The notes under the pieces: generated by a model
Told to the model about the DNA's origin: nothing
What the model saw: the letters and a program-made list of their open reading frames with translations, nothing else
Databases searched by the model: none
Made by a program: the position numbers and the translations under genes
Part shown: positions 55,423-64,000 of the stretch, one piece after another
Layout: each line of letters opens with the position of its first letter
Numbering within the stretch: the first letter of the stretch is position 1
Source of the DNA: Verrucomicrobiales bacterium
GTDB lineage: Bacteria > Verrucomicrobiota > Verrucomicrobiia > Verrucomicrobiales > DEV007
Assembly (NCBI GenBank): GCA_029213005.1
Contig: JARGPI010000005.1
Span: 62,001-126,000, forward strand
DNA length: 64,000 nucleotides
Direction of reading: 5' to 3'

Positions 55423-58400
55423 TCTCTTCGATGTTCAGGGACTGCCCGGCTACCGGCTCCACAAACTGGAAATCACCAACTGGGGAACCTTCGATTCCAC
55501 GGACGGTTCGGTTTACTCCGTTCACCCCAAAGGCCGGACCTCCCTCCTGGTAGGGAAAAACGGTTCGGGGAAATCAACCCTTGTCGATGCACTATTGACT
55601 CTTTTGGTTCGTCCCGGGCTTCGCAGTTATAACCTCGCCGCCGGTTCAACCGGTCGGAAGCGGGAGCGAAACGAAAGCTCCTACATTCGGGGAGCCTTCG
55701 GGCACGCCAGCTCGGATTCCGAAAACAAAGCTTCGACCCTATACCTGCGTGGCGATCGCAAATCCGCCTCGATCCTTCTCGCCTACTTCGAGAATGAAGA
55801 CATCAATCGCGGTTTTACGGTGGCTCAGTATCTCTATCTGACGGATCAAAACGTCGAGCGCATCTACTGCTTTGCGAAGGGAGAGAAAAGCATTCGCGAA
55901 GACTTTGCGGAGATCAAATCGACCGAAAAACTGATTTCCCAGCTCAAAAAAGCCGGGTTCGATGCCACGAAGAGTTTTGCTCAATATCACAAAAAGATTG
56001 TCTCCGAGACCAAGATGCAGGGCAAAGCGATGGATGTCTTCAACCAGACCGTATCGGTGAAAGACATCCAAACCCTGACCGGTTTCATCCGCGACCACAT
56101 GCTCGAACGGAGCAGCCGCAAGGAGCAGGTCGCAGAGATTTTGACCCATTTTGATCAGCTGTCCCAGGCCCACCAACTTCTCGTTCAGGCACGGGATCAA
56201 CTCTCTGCCCTGGAACCGGTGGCGGATGCCGGCGAGCGCTATCAGTCACTCGGGGCCGAGCTGATTGAGAAACGAAATCGACTCCAGGCCAGCGACGTCT
56301 TTTTCCGTCAACAATCAGTCGAAATCTGGACCGAGGCCCGGGAAAAATGGTTCGATGAACACGACGGAGTCAATCGGACGCTGCAAACCGTTGAAGAGAA
56401 AATCGAGGCGGTCGAAGCGAAAATCCGGAAACTGGAAAACGACCGCGACAATGCCGGCGGGGAACGGCTTCGGCTCATCCCACAGGAAATCAAATTTCAT
56501 ACTCGAGAGGCGGAAATCAAAAAACAGCTCTACGATAGCTATCGCTCCCATCTGAAACGCGCCGGAATCACCGATGCGGTCCCCGATGAAACCACCTTCC
56601 TGAAACTGCGGGAGAAACTCGCAACTGTGGAGACCGACTCCAACCAAAGAGTTAGGGAAGCGGGAAAACGACTTATCGATAACGGGGTTCGCCGTCGGGA
56701 TTGCATCATCGAACGGGATCAACTCGAGGCGGAGATCCGGAGTTTGATGCAGCGGAAAACCAAATTACCCGGCCAGTTTGATGAAATGCGGGCCCGGCTT
56801 TGTGAGGACCTCAAGCTGGATCCGGCGCATTTCCCTTTTGCCGCCGAATTGATCGCGGTCAAAGACTACGAACGCGAATGGGAAGCCGCTGCCGAGATGG
56901 TGCTTCGAAACTTCGGTTTGAGCCTTCTGGTGCCCGGCGAGTTTTACCGGGAAGTGAGCAGCTACGTAAATCGCACCCGGCTCTCGGACCGGCACGGGAA
57001 AGGTCAGCGCCTCGTCTATCTGATGGTTGACGAGCACCATCGGCTCGAATTGAACCGGCCCGAGCAGCACTCCCGATCCATCTGGCACAAACTTGAGTTC
57101 AAGCACGATCATCCCTTTGCTGACTGGGTCAGTATCGAAGTGGGACGTCTCCACGCCTATCGTTGCTGCGATACGATCGAAGATTTTCAAAACGCCAGCG
57201 GTCAAGCCATCACCAAAGAGCGGCAGATCAAGAGAGGCAGCGTTCGCCATGAAAAAGATGACCGCGAGCGGGTCGCAGATCCCCGTAACTGGGTCCTCGG
57301 CTGGAACTTTGAGTCCAAACTCGAACTGCTCCGGCAGGATTACAAAGACCGGGTCGAAGAACTGACAAAATTGGACCGGGAGATTACCTCTCTTCGACAA
57401 CAGGAGGAAAAATATCGCAACCTGGCGCACTCGGCTCAGCGCGCACTGGAAATCAAGCATTTCGCTGGAATCGATTTCGAAAGTGAAAACCAGATCATTT
57501 CAGACCTGACCCATGAGAAAGAACGCCTCGAGACGGAGGATGACAAGGTTCAGGCAATCCTCGAGGAAATCAAAGCCGCTCAGGCGGAGAAAAAGAAGCA
57601 CCGGGCTGAGGAACGCGATCTAATCGGAAAATTGAACGATCTTGATCGCGACCTCAACCAGGCCGGGCAGCTCATCAGTGCCGCGGAGGAAATCCTCGCT
57701 GAAGCGAACAAAGCAGGCACAATTGCCCGGGACTCGGAACGGTTTCCCGACATCATTGCCGAGCTTCATGCCTCCGGCGACTGGCCCCTCACCGTGGAGA
57801 ATGTGGTTCAGAAAGAGGGTGCCTATCGCAAAAGCCTTCAATCCGTGGTCGATCGGCTTCACGAAGATCTCCGCCCGCTCCGCGATCAAGTTCTGAAGGC
57901 GATGAATCGTTTCCTCAACGAATTCCGCCACATGGGACATGACCACCTCATCGCCGATCCCGATCAGGTGGAGGATTTTCTCGCCGTGAGAGACCAACTC
58001 ATCACCGACGATCTCCCCCGCTACGAAAAACGTTTTCGCGAACGGCTCGTCGAAAATGTTGCTCAGGAAATCGGCATTTTCCGAACCAAGTTGGACAATG
58101 CGGCCGCAGAAATTGAGCGGAAGATTGAACTACTCAATCACTGTCTCGCCGAAATCGACTACAACGAAAATCCGGGGACGGTCATGAAACTGGAACCGCT
58201 TCCGGTGAACGATCCGGAAATCCGCGAGTTCCGAAGTGACCTCCGTCACTGTCTCGACGGCTACAAAGCGGGCACCCCGGAAGCGATGGAAGAGTGCTTT
58301 GCCAATATTCAGGCGCTCATCGAAAAACTCAGCGAGGAACCGACCCGATGGGAAAAACTCATCGACGTTCGGCGCTGGTACGATTTTGCGGCGCGGGAGC

Positions 58401-58786
58401 AGGTCCGGGAAACTGGCGAGGAGAAAGGCTACTTCACCGACAGTATGGGACAGTCCGGTGGGGAGAAAGCCAAACTCGCCTTTACCATTTTGGTGGCGGC
58501 AGTTGTCTATCAATTCGATATCGACAAACGTTCCTCCACCAGTCAACGATTCCATTTTGTGATGGTCGACGAGATGTTTTCCAAAGTGGATGATGCCTAT
58601 GCCGAATACGCGATGCGACTTTTCGAAAGCTTCGGACTACAGCTACTCATTGTCGCCCCCTTCGACGCCAAAGCGAAAATCACCGAACCATTTGTCGAGT
58701 ACTATCTCCACGTCGTGAAACAGGATGATCACTCTCAGGTATTCACGATGACCGCTACCGAGTTTCTCGAATCAGCCGAAGCATGA
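55412..58786 (+). CDS. jetC: Wadjet type I SMC-like ATPase JetC
   Basis: 1124 residues; MukB-like motor of the Wadjet complex. Head parts: GRTSLLVGKNGSGKSTLVDA (Walker A, Lys54), late GQSGGEKAKLAFTILVAA (signature, 1013 on) and FHFVMVDEMFSKVDDAYAEY (Walker B, Asp1053/Glu1054). Between them lie two long coiled-coil arms (about 250-460 and 650-900) around a hinge-like region with EFYREVSSYVNRTRLSDRHG. Such complexes extrude DNA loops with ATP and hand small circular DNA to JetD. The start is ATG 55412 or the next codon 55415, after a GGAGG site; the frame is open to 55367 within jetB. It overlaps jetD by ATGA. Confidence 0.95.
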   Translation: MMDDLFDVQGLPGYRLHKLEITNWGTFDSTDGSVYSVHPKGRTSLLVGKNGSGKSTLVDALLTLLVRPGLRSYNLAAGSTGRKRERNESSYIRGAFGHASSDSENKASTLYLRGDRKSASILLAYFENEDINRGFTVAQYLYLTDQNVERIYCFAKGEKSIREDFAEIKSTEKLISQLKKAGFDATKSFAQYHKKIVSETKMQGKAMDVFNQTVSVKDIQTLTGFIRDHMLERSSRKEQVAEILTHFDQLSQAHQLLVQARDQLSALEPVADAGERYQSLGAELIEKRNRLQASDVFFRQQSVEIWTEAREKWFDEHDGVNRTLQTVEEKIEAVEAKIRKLENDRDNAGGERLRLIPQEIKFHTREAEIKKQLYDSYRSHLKRAGITDAVPDETTFLKLREKLATVETDSNQRVREAGKRLIDNGVRRRDCIIERDQLEAEIRSLMQRKTKLPGQFDEMRARLCEDLKLDPAHFPFAAELIAVKDYEREWEAAAEMVLRNFGLSLLVPGEFYREVSSYVNRTRLSDRHGKGQRLVYLMVDEHHRLELNRPEQHSRSIWHKLEFKHDHPFADWVSIEVGRLHAYRCCDTIEDFQNASGQAITKERQIKRGSVRHEKDDRERVADPRNWVLGWNFESKLELLRQDYKDRVEELTKLDREITSLRQQEEKYRNLAHSAQRALEIKHFAGIDFESENQIISDLTHEKERLETEDDKVQAILEEIKAAQAEKKKHRAEERDLIGKLNDLDRDLNQAGQLISAAEEILAEANKAGTIARDSERFPDIIAELHASGDWPLTVENVVQKEGAYRKSLQSVVDRLHEDLRPLRDQVLKAMNRFLNEFRHMGHDHLIADPDQVEDFLAVRDQLITDDLPRYEKRFRERLVENVAQEIGIFRTKLDNAAAEIERKIELLNHCLAEIDYNENPGTVMKLEPLPVNDPEIREFRSDLRHCLDGYKAGTPEAMEECFANIQALIEKLSEEPTRWEKLIDVRRWYDFAAREQVRETGEEKGYFTDSMGQSGGEKAKLAFTILVAAVVYQFDIDKRSSTSQRFHFVMVDEMFSKVDDAYAEYAMRLFESFGLQLLIVAPFDAKAKITEPFVEYYLHVVKQDDHSQVFTMTATEFLESAEA

Positions 58787-59964
58787 TTCCTCTCGCCGAC
58801 ATTCGCCGACGGGCCGAAAGTTGGTGGCCTGCCGTGTTAAAAGCCGAGTTAACCGGCGATTCCTTTTTTCCGAAAACCGTCACTAAAAAACCTTTTCCAA
58901 AAGACTCCCCGCCCGCCGCGCAACTGGCAATTCTGGACGAAGTTCGCGACAACGCTAAAGAGCTGCTCAGCTCCACTCAAAAAATCGGCAAGCGGGGGTT
59001 CGGCTACACTTACCACATCGCCGAGACCGGACTCGCCGCTAAAAATCTCGAAGCCAGGTTGATCGAATTTTCGAGCCTCAACGACTACCTGCTATTTATT
59101 GAGAAGACTGACGATTTTTCCACATTCCGAAAACGCACCAAATCTCTACTTGAGCAATTCCCGCAACTCGACGAATGGGCTGTCAAAAATGTCGTTAAAA
59201 TCATCGACCTCGAACCGCTGTGGGATCGGATCATCACTGTGCTTGAATTCTTCAGGACCAACCCGATGCCGAATCTATATCTCCGGGAATTGCGGCTACC
59301 GGTACATACCAAATTTATCGAGCAGAACGTTCACCTCCTCGACACGCTGCTGGAACTCATCTTACCCGACGAAGCGATCGACAGCGGTGAGACGATTTTC
59401 GAACGGAAATACGGCCTCCAGTGGGTCGAACCACTGATTCGCATCTGTTTCTTCGATGAAAAACTTCAGAAAACCTGCGGAGAGATCGACGGAGATTTTG
59501 GTCTTCCTGTGCGAAGTCTCGCGGCCCGCCAATGGCCGACGAAACGCGTCATCGTGATCGAAAATCTCACCACACTCGTGTCCCTGCGGAATATCGGTAT
59601 CCCCGGTCTTCTGGGCCTTCACGGCCACGGTTACCGCGTCGCTAATTTCGCAGCTCTGTCGTGGCTTCACGACTGTGAACTCTACTACTGGGGAGATATC
59701 GATGTGCAGGGTTTCGAGATACTTTCTCTATTTCGCCGATCTTTTCCCCACGCCAAAAGCCTGTTCATGGATCGAGCCACGATCGAGCAAACTCATGAGT
59801 CATTTATCGGGCAGGGAAAACCATCGCGCTGGAGAAGCGAGCCACAATTGACCGACGAAGAACTCGAAGCCTACCACTGGGCCCTCCAGGGTTGGAGGCA
59901 GATCGAGCAGGAACATCTCCCGATCGATTGGGTAGTTGAGCAGATCAGCAGTTTCGTCGACTAG
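58783..59964 (+). CDS. jetD: Wadjet type I TOPRIM nuclease JetD (DUF3322-DUF2220)
   Basis: 393 residues. The N-terminal DUF3322 region (about 1-190; DIRRRAESWWPAVLKAEL, GYTYHIAETGLAAKNLEARL) leads to the C-terminal DUF2220/TOPRIM domain. Metal residues are in place: Glu260 in RVIVIENLTTL and Asp305/Asp307 in LYYWGDIDVQGFEIL. JetD cleaves the circular DNA reeled in by JetABC, which limits plasmids. Its ATG overlaps the jetC stop (58783-58786), so all four proteins come from one transcript. A GTAC repeat pair follows 15 bp after the stop. Confidence 0.95.
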   Translation: MIPLADIRRRAESWWPAVLKAELTGDSFFPKTVTKKPFPKDSPPAAQLAILDEVRDNAKELLSSTQKIGKRGFGYTYHIAETGLAAKNLEARLIEFSSLNDYLLFIEKTDDFSTFRKRTKSLLEQFPQLDEWAVKNVVKIIDLEPLWDRIITVLEFFRTNPMPNLYLRELRLPVHTKFIEQNVHLLDTLLELILPDEAIDSGETIFERKYGLQWVEPLIRICFFDEKLQKTCGEIDGDFGLPVRSLAARQWPTKRVIVIENLTTLVSLRNIGIPGLLGLHGHGYRVANFAALSWLHDCELYYWGDIDVQGFEILSLFRRSFPHAKSLFMDRATIEQTHESFIGQGKPSRWRSEPQLTDEELEAYHWALQGWRQIEQEHLPIDWVVEQISSFVD

Positions 59965-59978
59965 ACATAAACCGGTCG

Positions 59979-60018
59979 ACTGTACAGGGTACAGTTTGAA
60001 ACGGTACCCTGTACACTT
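59979..60018. repeat. GTAC-N3-GTAC inverted pair after jetD
   Basis: ACTGTACAGGGTACAGTTT and CGGTACCCTGTACACTTT, cores 22 bp apart and inverted to each other. Located in the 63-bp gap between the convergent jetD and DUF1501 genes, where it could form a large hairpin in either transcript. Confidence 0.9.
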
Positions 60019-60027
60019 TGGGAAATA

Positions 60028-61497
60028 TCACGCAAAGAGTCGTTCAACGTACTCACCTTTGACCAACTCTCTCGGTTGATTGAGGTGATTATAAACAATC
60101 GTTTGCGGATCGATTGCCATACCGTGGTAGATAGTCGCTAAAATCTCAGTCGGGTGAACCGGATCCTCCACCGGTGCGCTACCGGTTTTATCGGATTTTC
60201 CGTGAACGTAACCCCGCTTCACTCCGGCACCCCCGACGACCGCAGTATAACAATAAGGCCAGTGGTCGCGGCCATCTGCGCTGTTTCCATTTCCGGAGGT
60301 GGACACGCCTTTTTCGGGGCTTCGTCCAAATTCACCAATCGCCACTACCAGTGTTTCATCCAGCATTCCTCGATCATCCAGATCCTGGAAAAGAGCGGAC
60401 AATCCGGAATCCAGCATGGGAGCGGATTCATCTTTCATTCGCTTCGGCAAACCAACGTGGTGGTCCCAACTGTGATTGCTGGAATTTGCCACCTTCGGCC
60501 AGATCACTTCCACCACTTTGGTTCCGGCTTCGACAAGTCGACGGGCGAGCAGACAACTTTGGCCAAAGGTATTGCGACCATACATGTCGCGGGTCTTTTC
60601 AGTCTCAGCCTCGATATTAAAGGCATCACGGGCGCGGCCAGAAACAATCAGATTGAGAGCTTTATCGTAATACTCATCAAGGTTGTAACTTTCCACTGCT
60701 TTGTCGATGATCGGCATTTGCTGATTGAGCGCGTTCCGCAACTTGGCGCGCCGCTGCAATCGGAGGGAAAAGACATCGGGACGGAGCTGCAGATCATCGA
60801 CCCGCAGTGAGTCCATTTTCTTCATATTCATGTCGTCACCATCGGGAAACAAATAATAGGGATCGTAGGCCTTCCCGAGAAAGCCGGCCGTTCCGCCTTT
60901 GTTGATCACATTCGATTCCTGTAGCGGACGAGGCATCACCACAAAGGGAAGCATCGGTTCATCGGTCGGTTTTAAGCGGACAATATTGGAACCGAAATTG
61001 GGAAAGTCTTTGGGCGAAGGCGGCTCCAATTGACCGGAGGGACTCACTTTATCTGTCGTGTACCCCGTCATGATCTGATAGATCGCCGCGGTGTGATTGA
61101 ACAACCCGTTCGGGGTATAACTCATCGAACGAATCGTCGTAAATTTATCATTCACTTTCGCCAACTTCGGCAACATTTCGGTATACTGACAGCCATCCAC
61201 TTTGGTATTGATCGGCTTGAAGATCGACCGGACCGTATCGGGCGCATCTGGTTTCGGATCCCACAAATCGAGGTGACTCGGTCCGCCCTGCAAATAGATC
61301 ATAATCACCGACTTGGCTTTACCCCATCCCGGTCGGCTCGACAGAGTTGAAGCGGCACTAGCGTCCTGGACCGCCAGAATGTTGTTCAAGCTCATCCCCA
61401 GCATTCCCGCACCACCGACACGCAGGAAATCTCTCCGTCCCGGTTTCAAATGGGAATCACAAAGGTCTTTTGCTATTTCGCCTGGTAATCTGATCAT
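60028..61497 (-). CDS. Tat-exported DUF1501 protein
   Basis: 489 residues. The twin-arginine signal [19 protein letters not shown] near residues 20-38 is typical. DUF1501 motifs: [121 protein letters not shown] and [16 protein letters not shown]. The fold is that of alkaline phosphatase/sulfatase; the reaction is unknown. It is the usual partner of a DUF1549/DUF1553 gene, which lies 36 bp upstream on the same strand. Confidence 0.95.
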   Translation of the reverse strand: MIRLPGEIAKDLCDSHLKPGRRDFLRVGGAGMLGMSLNNILAVQDASAASTLSSRPGWGKAKSVIMIYLQGGPSHLDLWDPKPDAPDTVRSIFKPINTKVDGCQYTEMLPKLAKVNDKFTTIRSMSYTPNGLFNHTAAIYQIMTGYTTDKVSPSGQLEPPSPKDFPNFGSNIVRLKPTDEPMLPFVVMPRPLQESNVINKGGTAGFLGKAYDPYYLFPDGDDMNMKKMDSLRVDDLQLRPDVFSLRLQRRAKLRNALNQQMPIIDKAVESYNLDEYYDKALNLIVSGRARDAFNIEAETEKTRDMYGRNTFGQSCLLARRLVEAGTKVVEVIWPKVANSSNHSWDHHVGLPKRMKDESAPMLDSGLSALFQDLDDRGMLDETLVVAIGEFGRSPEKGVSTSGNGNSADGRDHWPYCYTAVVGGAGVKRGYVHGKSDKTGSAPVEDPVHPTEILATIYHGMAIDPQTIVYNHLNQPRELVKGEYVERLFA

Positions 61498-61533
61498 AAT
61501 ATCTAGTGGTTGTGGTTTTGCGGGTACGTGGAG

Positions 61534-64000
61534 TTAGCGGTTGAAGAGAAACGAGGGATTATTTATCAAGGCCCAGGTCAAATCCTGCGCGGCGGTTAAT
61601 CTTCGATTCGCAGCTTGTTGGTTCGAGTAGTTAATATCCTGCCGTAGTTGCTTCAATTGCGAGTCGATCGTGATCGGCGTTTCTGCCACTTTAATGGCAT
61701 TCTCCAATTCGATTAACTTCGGATCTTTTGGCAGAGGGCGCTTCAGTCGAAGGCCCGTAAATTTGTGTTTGAGAAGTTCAGCGTCATTCTCTCTGATAAA
61801 GGTGTGCAGCGCAGCGACCTGCTCTTTTGTGCGGCTCTCCGGAGCCGTCGTTACGATGTCGGCAATCTCCGTGGGCGTGCCCTCCTTCAGCGGATCGGGA
61901 TCGGTCGTATACCAGACCCGGAACCGGCCCAGCGGATATTCCCCTCCACCATACCGGTTGAAAACAGTCATCTGAAAACGAAGACCCTTCTCATCGATCT
62001 TGAGCGGTTCTTTAAACTTCAGCATCGCCCGGTGAGGCTCCTGAATATTACTACCGGAAAGAGCCCATCCTTTATCGGAACGATCCATCTTTCCGTTAAA
62101 TACATTTTTTACATCGAATCCCTTCTGATTAAAATCTGCTACCGCATCGGCAAAGCTCAGTTTGGTCACTTTCTTCGGATCTGCCGCCGGGGAAGTGGCA
62201 GCTTCGATTTCGGTGATCACAAAGTTGCCGTTGTTATTCAGTCCCGGCCCGAAGCCACCGAAGGTCTCATCGGGTATAGCTTCGATCATCAGACCGGTGA
62301 CGGTCATATCCTTAAGATTCGCCGTTAACTGATAGTCCAGATTTCTCGGCTTGTTCCCTCCCAGAGAACGAATCGAACCATCCCCTTGCTTCTCGATTTT
62401 CGATTTATCCGATGCGGTGACTTCAGCTACCGGAAGAACTGACCAACGCGTCCAAAGGTCAGCGGTTTTCAGTTGAGCGACAAAGGCATCGGCGAGCTCG
62501 GGAATCTTTACCTCCCGTTCTTTAAGAAGTTTATCTTCGTCAGCTACTTTCTTTTTCTGATCGGCGAGCGCCTTATTGAGCTTCGCCTGATGCTCCGGTA
62601 GGTAGTCCGCGAGAGCTGCTTTCGCGGCATTTATCTTTTTAAAGCGGGCGATTTCCAGTTCGGACTGTTTCCCTACCCAGTTACTTTCGGCAACAGCGAG
62701 TTGTTTGACGAGACGGGCGTGATCTTTCTCGATTTCCTTGAAGCTGGCCAGGGCCGCTTCAATCTCAGCCTCGCGAGGCGACCGACTCAAAACCCGGTAG
62801 TAAATTTCCTCGATAAGCTTTCGGTCATCGGCGATCCGGTTAACGAGCTTTGCCATATCGCTGTTTTCCGCGCCGACGGCGTCCGCTATAGCGGGACCGG
62901 AGAGAAACGCCATCACCGCGCTCATTTGCATATCAGCGGAACGTTCGCACTCACAGGAGCTCTCGCGGACCGGTCTCCCCAGATTAGCGAGGAATCCTGA
63001 CTTGAGGTCCAGCTTTGAGTCATACAACTGGCTCGCGCGGACACCTTTTCCAGCACCGGGAATGTCCGGCACCGCTCCGGTTACGGTATAGACCGAATCG
63101 AAAAGAACTTCAGCCGGAAGCCGCCGCGCTTTGCCGTGAGAAAAGTTGATCTCGTCGTTTTCATTCCACTGATTGGTCTTAATAGAGAGTTGATAGGTCC
63201 GGGAATTACAGATCTCGCGCATCAAATCTCTAACATTGAAGCCCGACCCGATGAAATGTTGGGTTAGGTAATCGAGAAGCTGCGGGTTGGAGGGAGGATT
63301 GCCGGCCCGGATATCGTCGAGCGGTTCGATAATCCCCGTCCCTAGCAAATAGCCCCAGATCCGGTTGGCATAACTGCTCGCAAAATACTGGTTATCGGAA
63401 CTGGTTATCCACGCGCCCAGTTTCTCGCGGCGACTCGGTTTCCCGGGGACATTGTAGGACACCGGAGCGAGTTGGGTTTCGTAAGGAAAACGGGGCGGCT
63501 GGATCTCACCGGTCCGGTCATGCTTCATTTCGCCGTCCGTTTTATCAGCAACCACTTCGTATAGAGGCTTGGCACCTTCCACTGCGGTACCGCCGAGATT
63601 TTGCATCGGCGCATTCTTTGTATCTCTAGCGAGACTGATCTGGGAGAAATAGGCGGCAGTTTCGAAGTATTGATCCTGGGTCCATCTCTCGAAGGGGTGA
63701 TCGTGACACTTGTTGCAATTGAATCTTGTAGCGAGAAACAGATGCGTCGTGTTTTCCATGATCATATCCGGTTCCCGGAGGATCTTGTAGTAGGAGGCCG
63801 GCGGATTGTCTTTATTTGAACCCGACGCAGTCAGGATTTTGTAAACAAACTCATCGTAGGGAGTGTTGTTTTTGATCTCTTCCCGGATCCAGTTCCGGAA
63901 GATTTTTGCCCCTTCCCCGCCAAGGAATTTTGAATTTACCTGAAGCATATCGGACCACTTGTTGGTCCAGAAATCCACGTATTCCCCGGAACCGATCAAC
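61534..64000 (-). CDS. DUF1549/DUF1553 (PSD1-type) exported protein, partial
   Basis: At least 821 residues; the 5' part lies beyond the right edge, so signal peptide and N-terminal cytochrome or Ig-like parts are not visible. The end of DUF1549 has FRNWIREEIKNNTPYDEFVY and the heme-like CNKCHDHPFERWTQDQYF. DUF1553 follows: RREKLGAWITSSDNQYFASS, RIWGYLLGTGIIEPLDDIR, and RVLSRSPREAEIEAALASFK. A Lys/Ala-rich coiled-coil (about 410-510) and a discoidin-like or jelly-roll region (about 520-720) are inserted before the terminal helix region that ends LTWALINNPSFLFNR. Such proteins occur in large numbers in PVC bacteria with DUF1501; the function is unproven. Confidence 0.93.
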   Translation of the reverse strand, partial: LIGSGEYVDFWTNKWSDMLQVNSKFLGGEGAKIFRNWIREEIKNNTPYDEFVYKILTASGSNKDNPPASYYKILREPDMIMENTTHLFLATRFNCNKCHDHPFERWTQDQYFETAAYFSQISLARDTKNAPMQNLGGTAVEGAKPLYEVVADKTDGEMKHDRTGEIQPPRFPYETQLAPVSYNVPGKPSRREKLGAWITSSDNQYFASSYANRIWGYLLGTGIIEPLDDIRAGNPPSNPQLLDYLTQHFIGSGFNVRDLMREICNSRTYQLSIKTNQWNENDEINFSHGKARRLPAEVLFDSVYTVTGAVPDIPGAGKGVRASQLYDSKLDLKSGFLANLGRPVRESSCECERSADMQMSAVMAFLSGPAIADAVGAENSDMAKLVNRIADDRKLIEEIYYRVLSRSPREAEIEAALASFKEIEKDHARLVKQLAVAESNWVGKQSELEIARFKKINAAKAALADYLPEHQAKLNKALADQKKKVADEDKLLKEREVKIPELADAFVAQLKTADLWTRWSVLPVAEVTASDKSKIEKQGDGSIRSLGGNKPRNLDYQLTANLKDMTVTGLMIEAIPDETFGGFGPGLNNNGNFVITEIEAATSPAADPKKVTKLSFADAVADFNQKGFDVKNVFNGKMDRSDKGWALSGSNIQEPHRAMLKFKEPLKIDEKGLRFQMTVFNRYGGGEYPLGRFRVWYTTDPDPLKEGTPTEIADIVTTAPESRTKEQVAALHTFIRENDAELLKHKFTGLRLKRPLPKDPKLIELENAIKVAETPITIDSQLKQLRQDINYSNQQAANRRLTAAQDLTWALINNPSFLFNR

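Noticed and set aside
53291..59964. MukBEF-like chromosome condensin instead of Wadjet
   Set aside because: The operon contains a DUF3322/DUF2220 TOPRIM nuclease (JetD), which MukBEF lacks, and the JetA/JetB families match type I Wadjet.
1..64000. CRISPR arrays, tRNA or rRNA genes, complete insertion sequences
   Set aside because: None seen on reading both strands; the only repeat clusters are the short GTAC groups, the hairpins and the inverted-repeat element.

Overview
The window looks like a chromosomal segment of a member of the Verrucomicrobiota, or at least of the PVC superphylum. Markers for this are secreted proteins of the DUF1501, DUF1549/DUF1553, DUF1592/DUF1588/DUF1585, DUF1552 and DUF1080 families, FGly-type sulfatases, fusions of quinoprotein-like propellers with c-type cytochromes, a MurC-MurB fusion and a SecG with a long acidic Pro/Ala tail. 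This placement rests on family knowledge only; no rRNA gene is present. Genes are close-packed, often with ATGA stop/start overlaps, and no tRNA, rRNA, CRISPR array or recognisable transposase was seen.

Layout. 1-2.3 kb: pnp between two intrinsic terminators. 2.4-3.6 kb: a membrane-anchored Pro/Ser/Thr-rich protein. 3.7-7.0 kb: menaquinone operon menF-menD-menH with translational coupling; menD carries intergenic-type repeats inside its reading frame. 7.0-7.35 kb: remains of a YcxB-like gene. 7.4-13.6 kb: a catabolic locus with a LacI regulator, a divergent operator, a secreted GH32/43-like propeller protein, and an overlapping transporter-kinase-aldolase operon. 13.9-18.9 kb: secreted proteins, including a coupled alpha/beta-hydrolase-like/caspase pair. 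19-22 kb: a SWIM-SNF2 ATPase. 22-27 kb: a wall cluster on the minus strand (murG, murC-murB fusion, a small four-Cys protein, ddl). 27.3-34.2 kb: a quinoprotein-like propeller, a Ser/Thr kinase, and a very large DUF1080-propeller-cytochrome fusion. 34.2-34.5 kb: clustered repeats and a MITE-like inverted-repeat element. 34.5-39.4 kb: recD2, secG and an acyltransferase-heptosyltransferase fusion. 39.5-50.8 kb: EF-hand protein, two sulfatases, an esterase, a DUF1592-DUF1552-DUF1080 operon, and a double-module HtrA-like protease. 50.8-53.3 kb: recN and an MBL-fold hydrolase. 53.3-60 kb: a complete type I Wadjet (JetABCD) plasmid-defence operon. 60-64 kb: a DUF1501 gene and a DUF1549/DUF1553 gene that runs off the right edge.

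Main points of interest. (1) The complete JetABCD operon, directly downstream of an MBL hydrolase. (2) A repeat family with core GTAC-N3-GTAC, found at five loci as groups of two or three copies with a constant 21-22 bp period, and once inside menD. (3) A 241 bp inverted-repeat element built of hairpins. (4) A protease whose second, inactive barrel appears to have a PDZ domain inserted into it. (5) The coupled secreted hydrolase/caspase pair. (6) A transporter-kinase-aldolase operon for an unknown acid or sugar acid. Domain identities come from reading motifs by eye and were not checked by database search.
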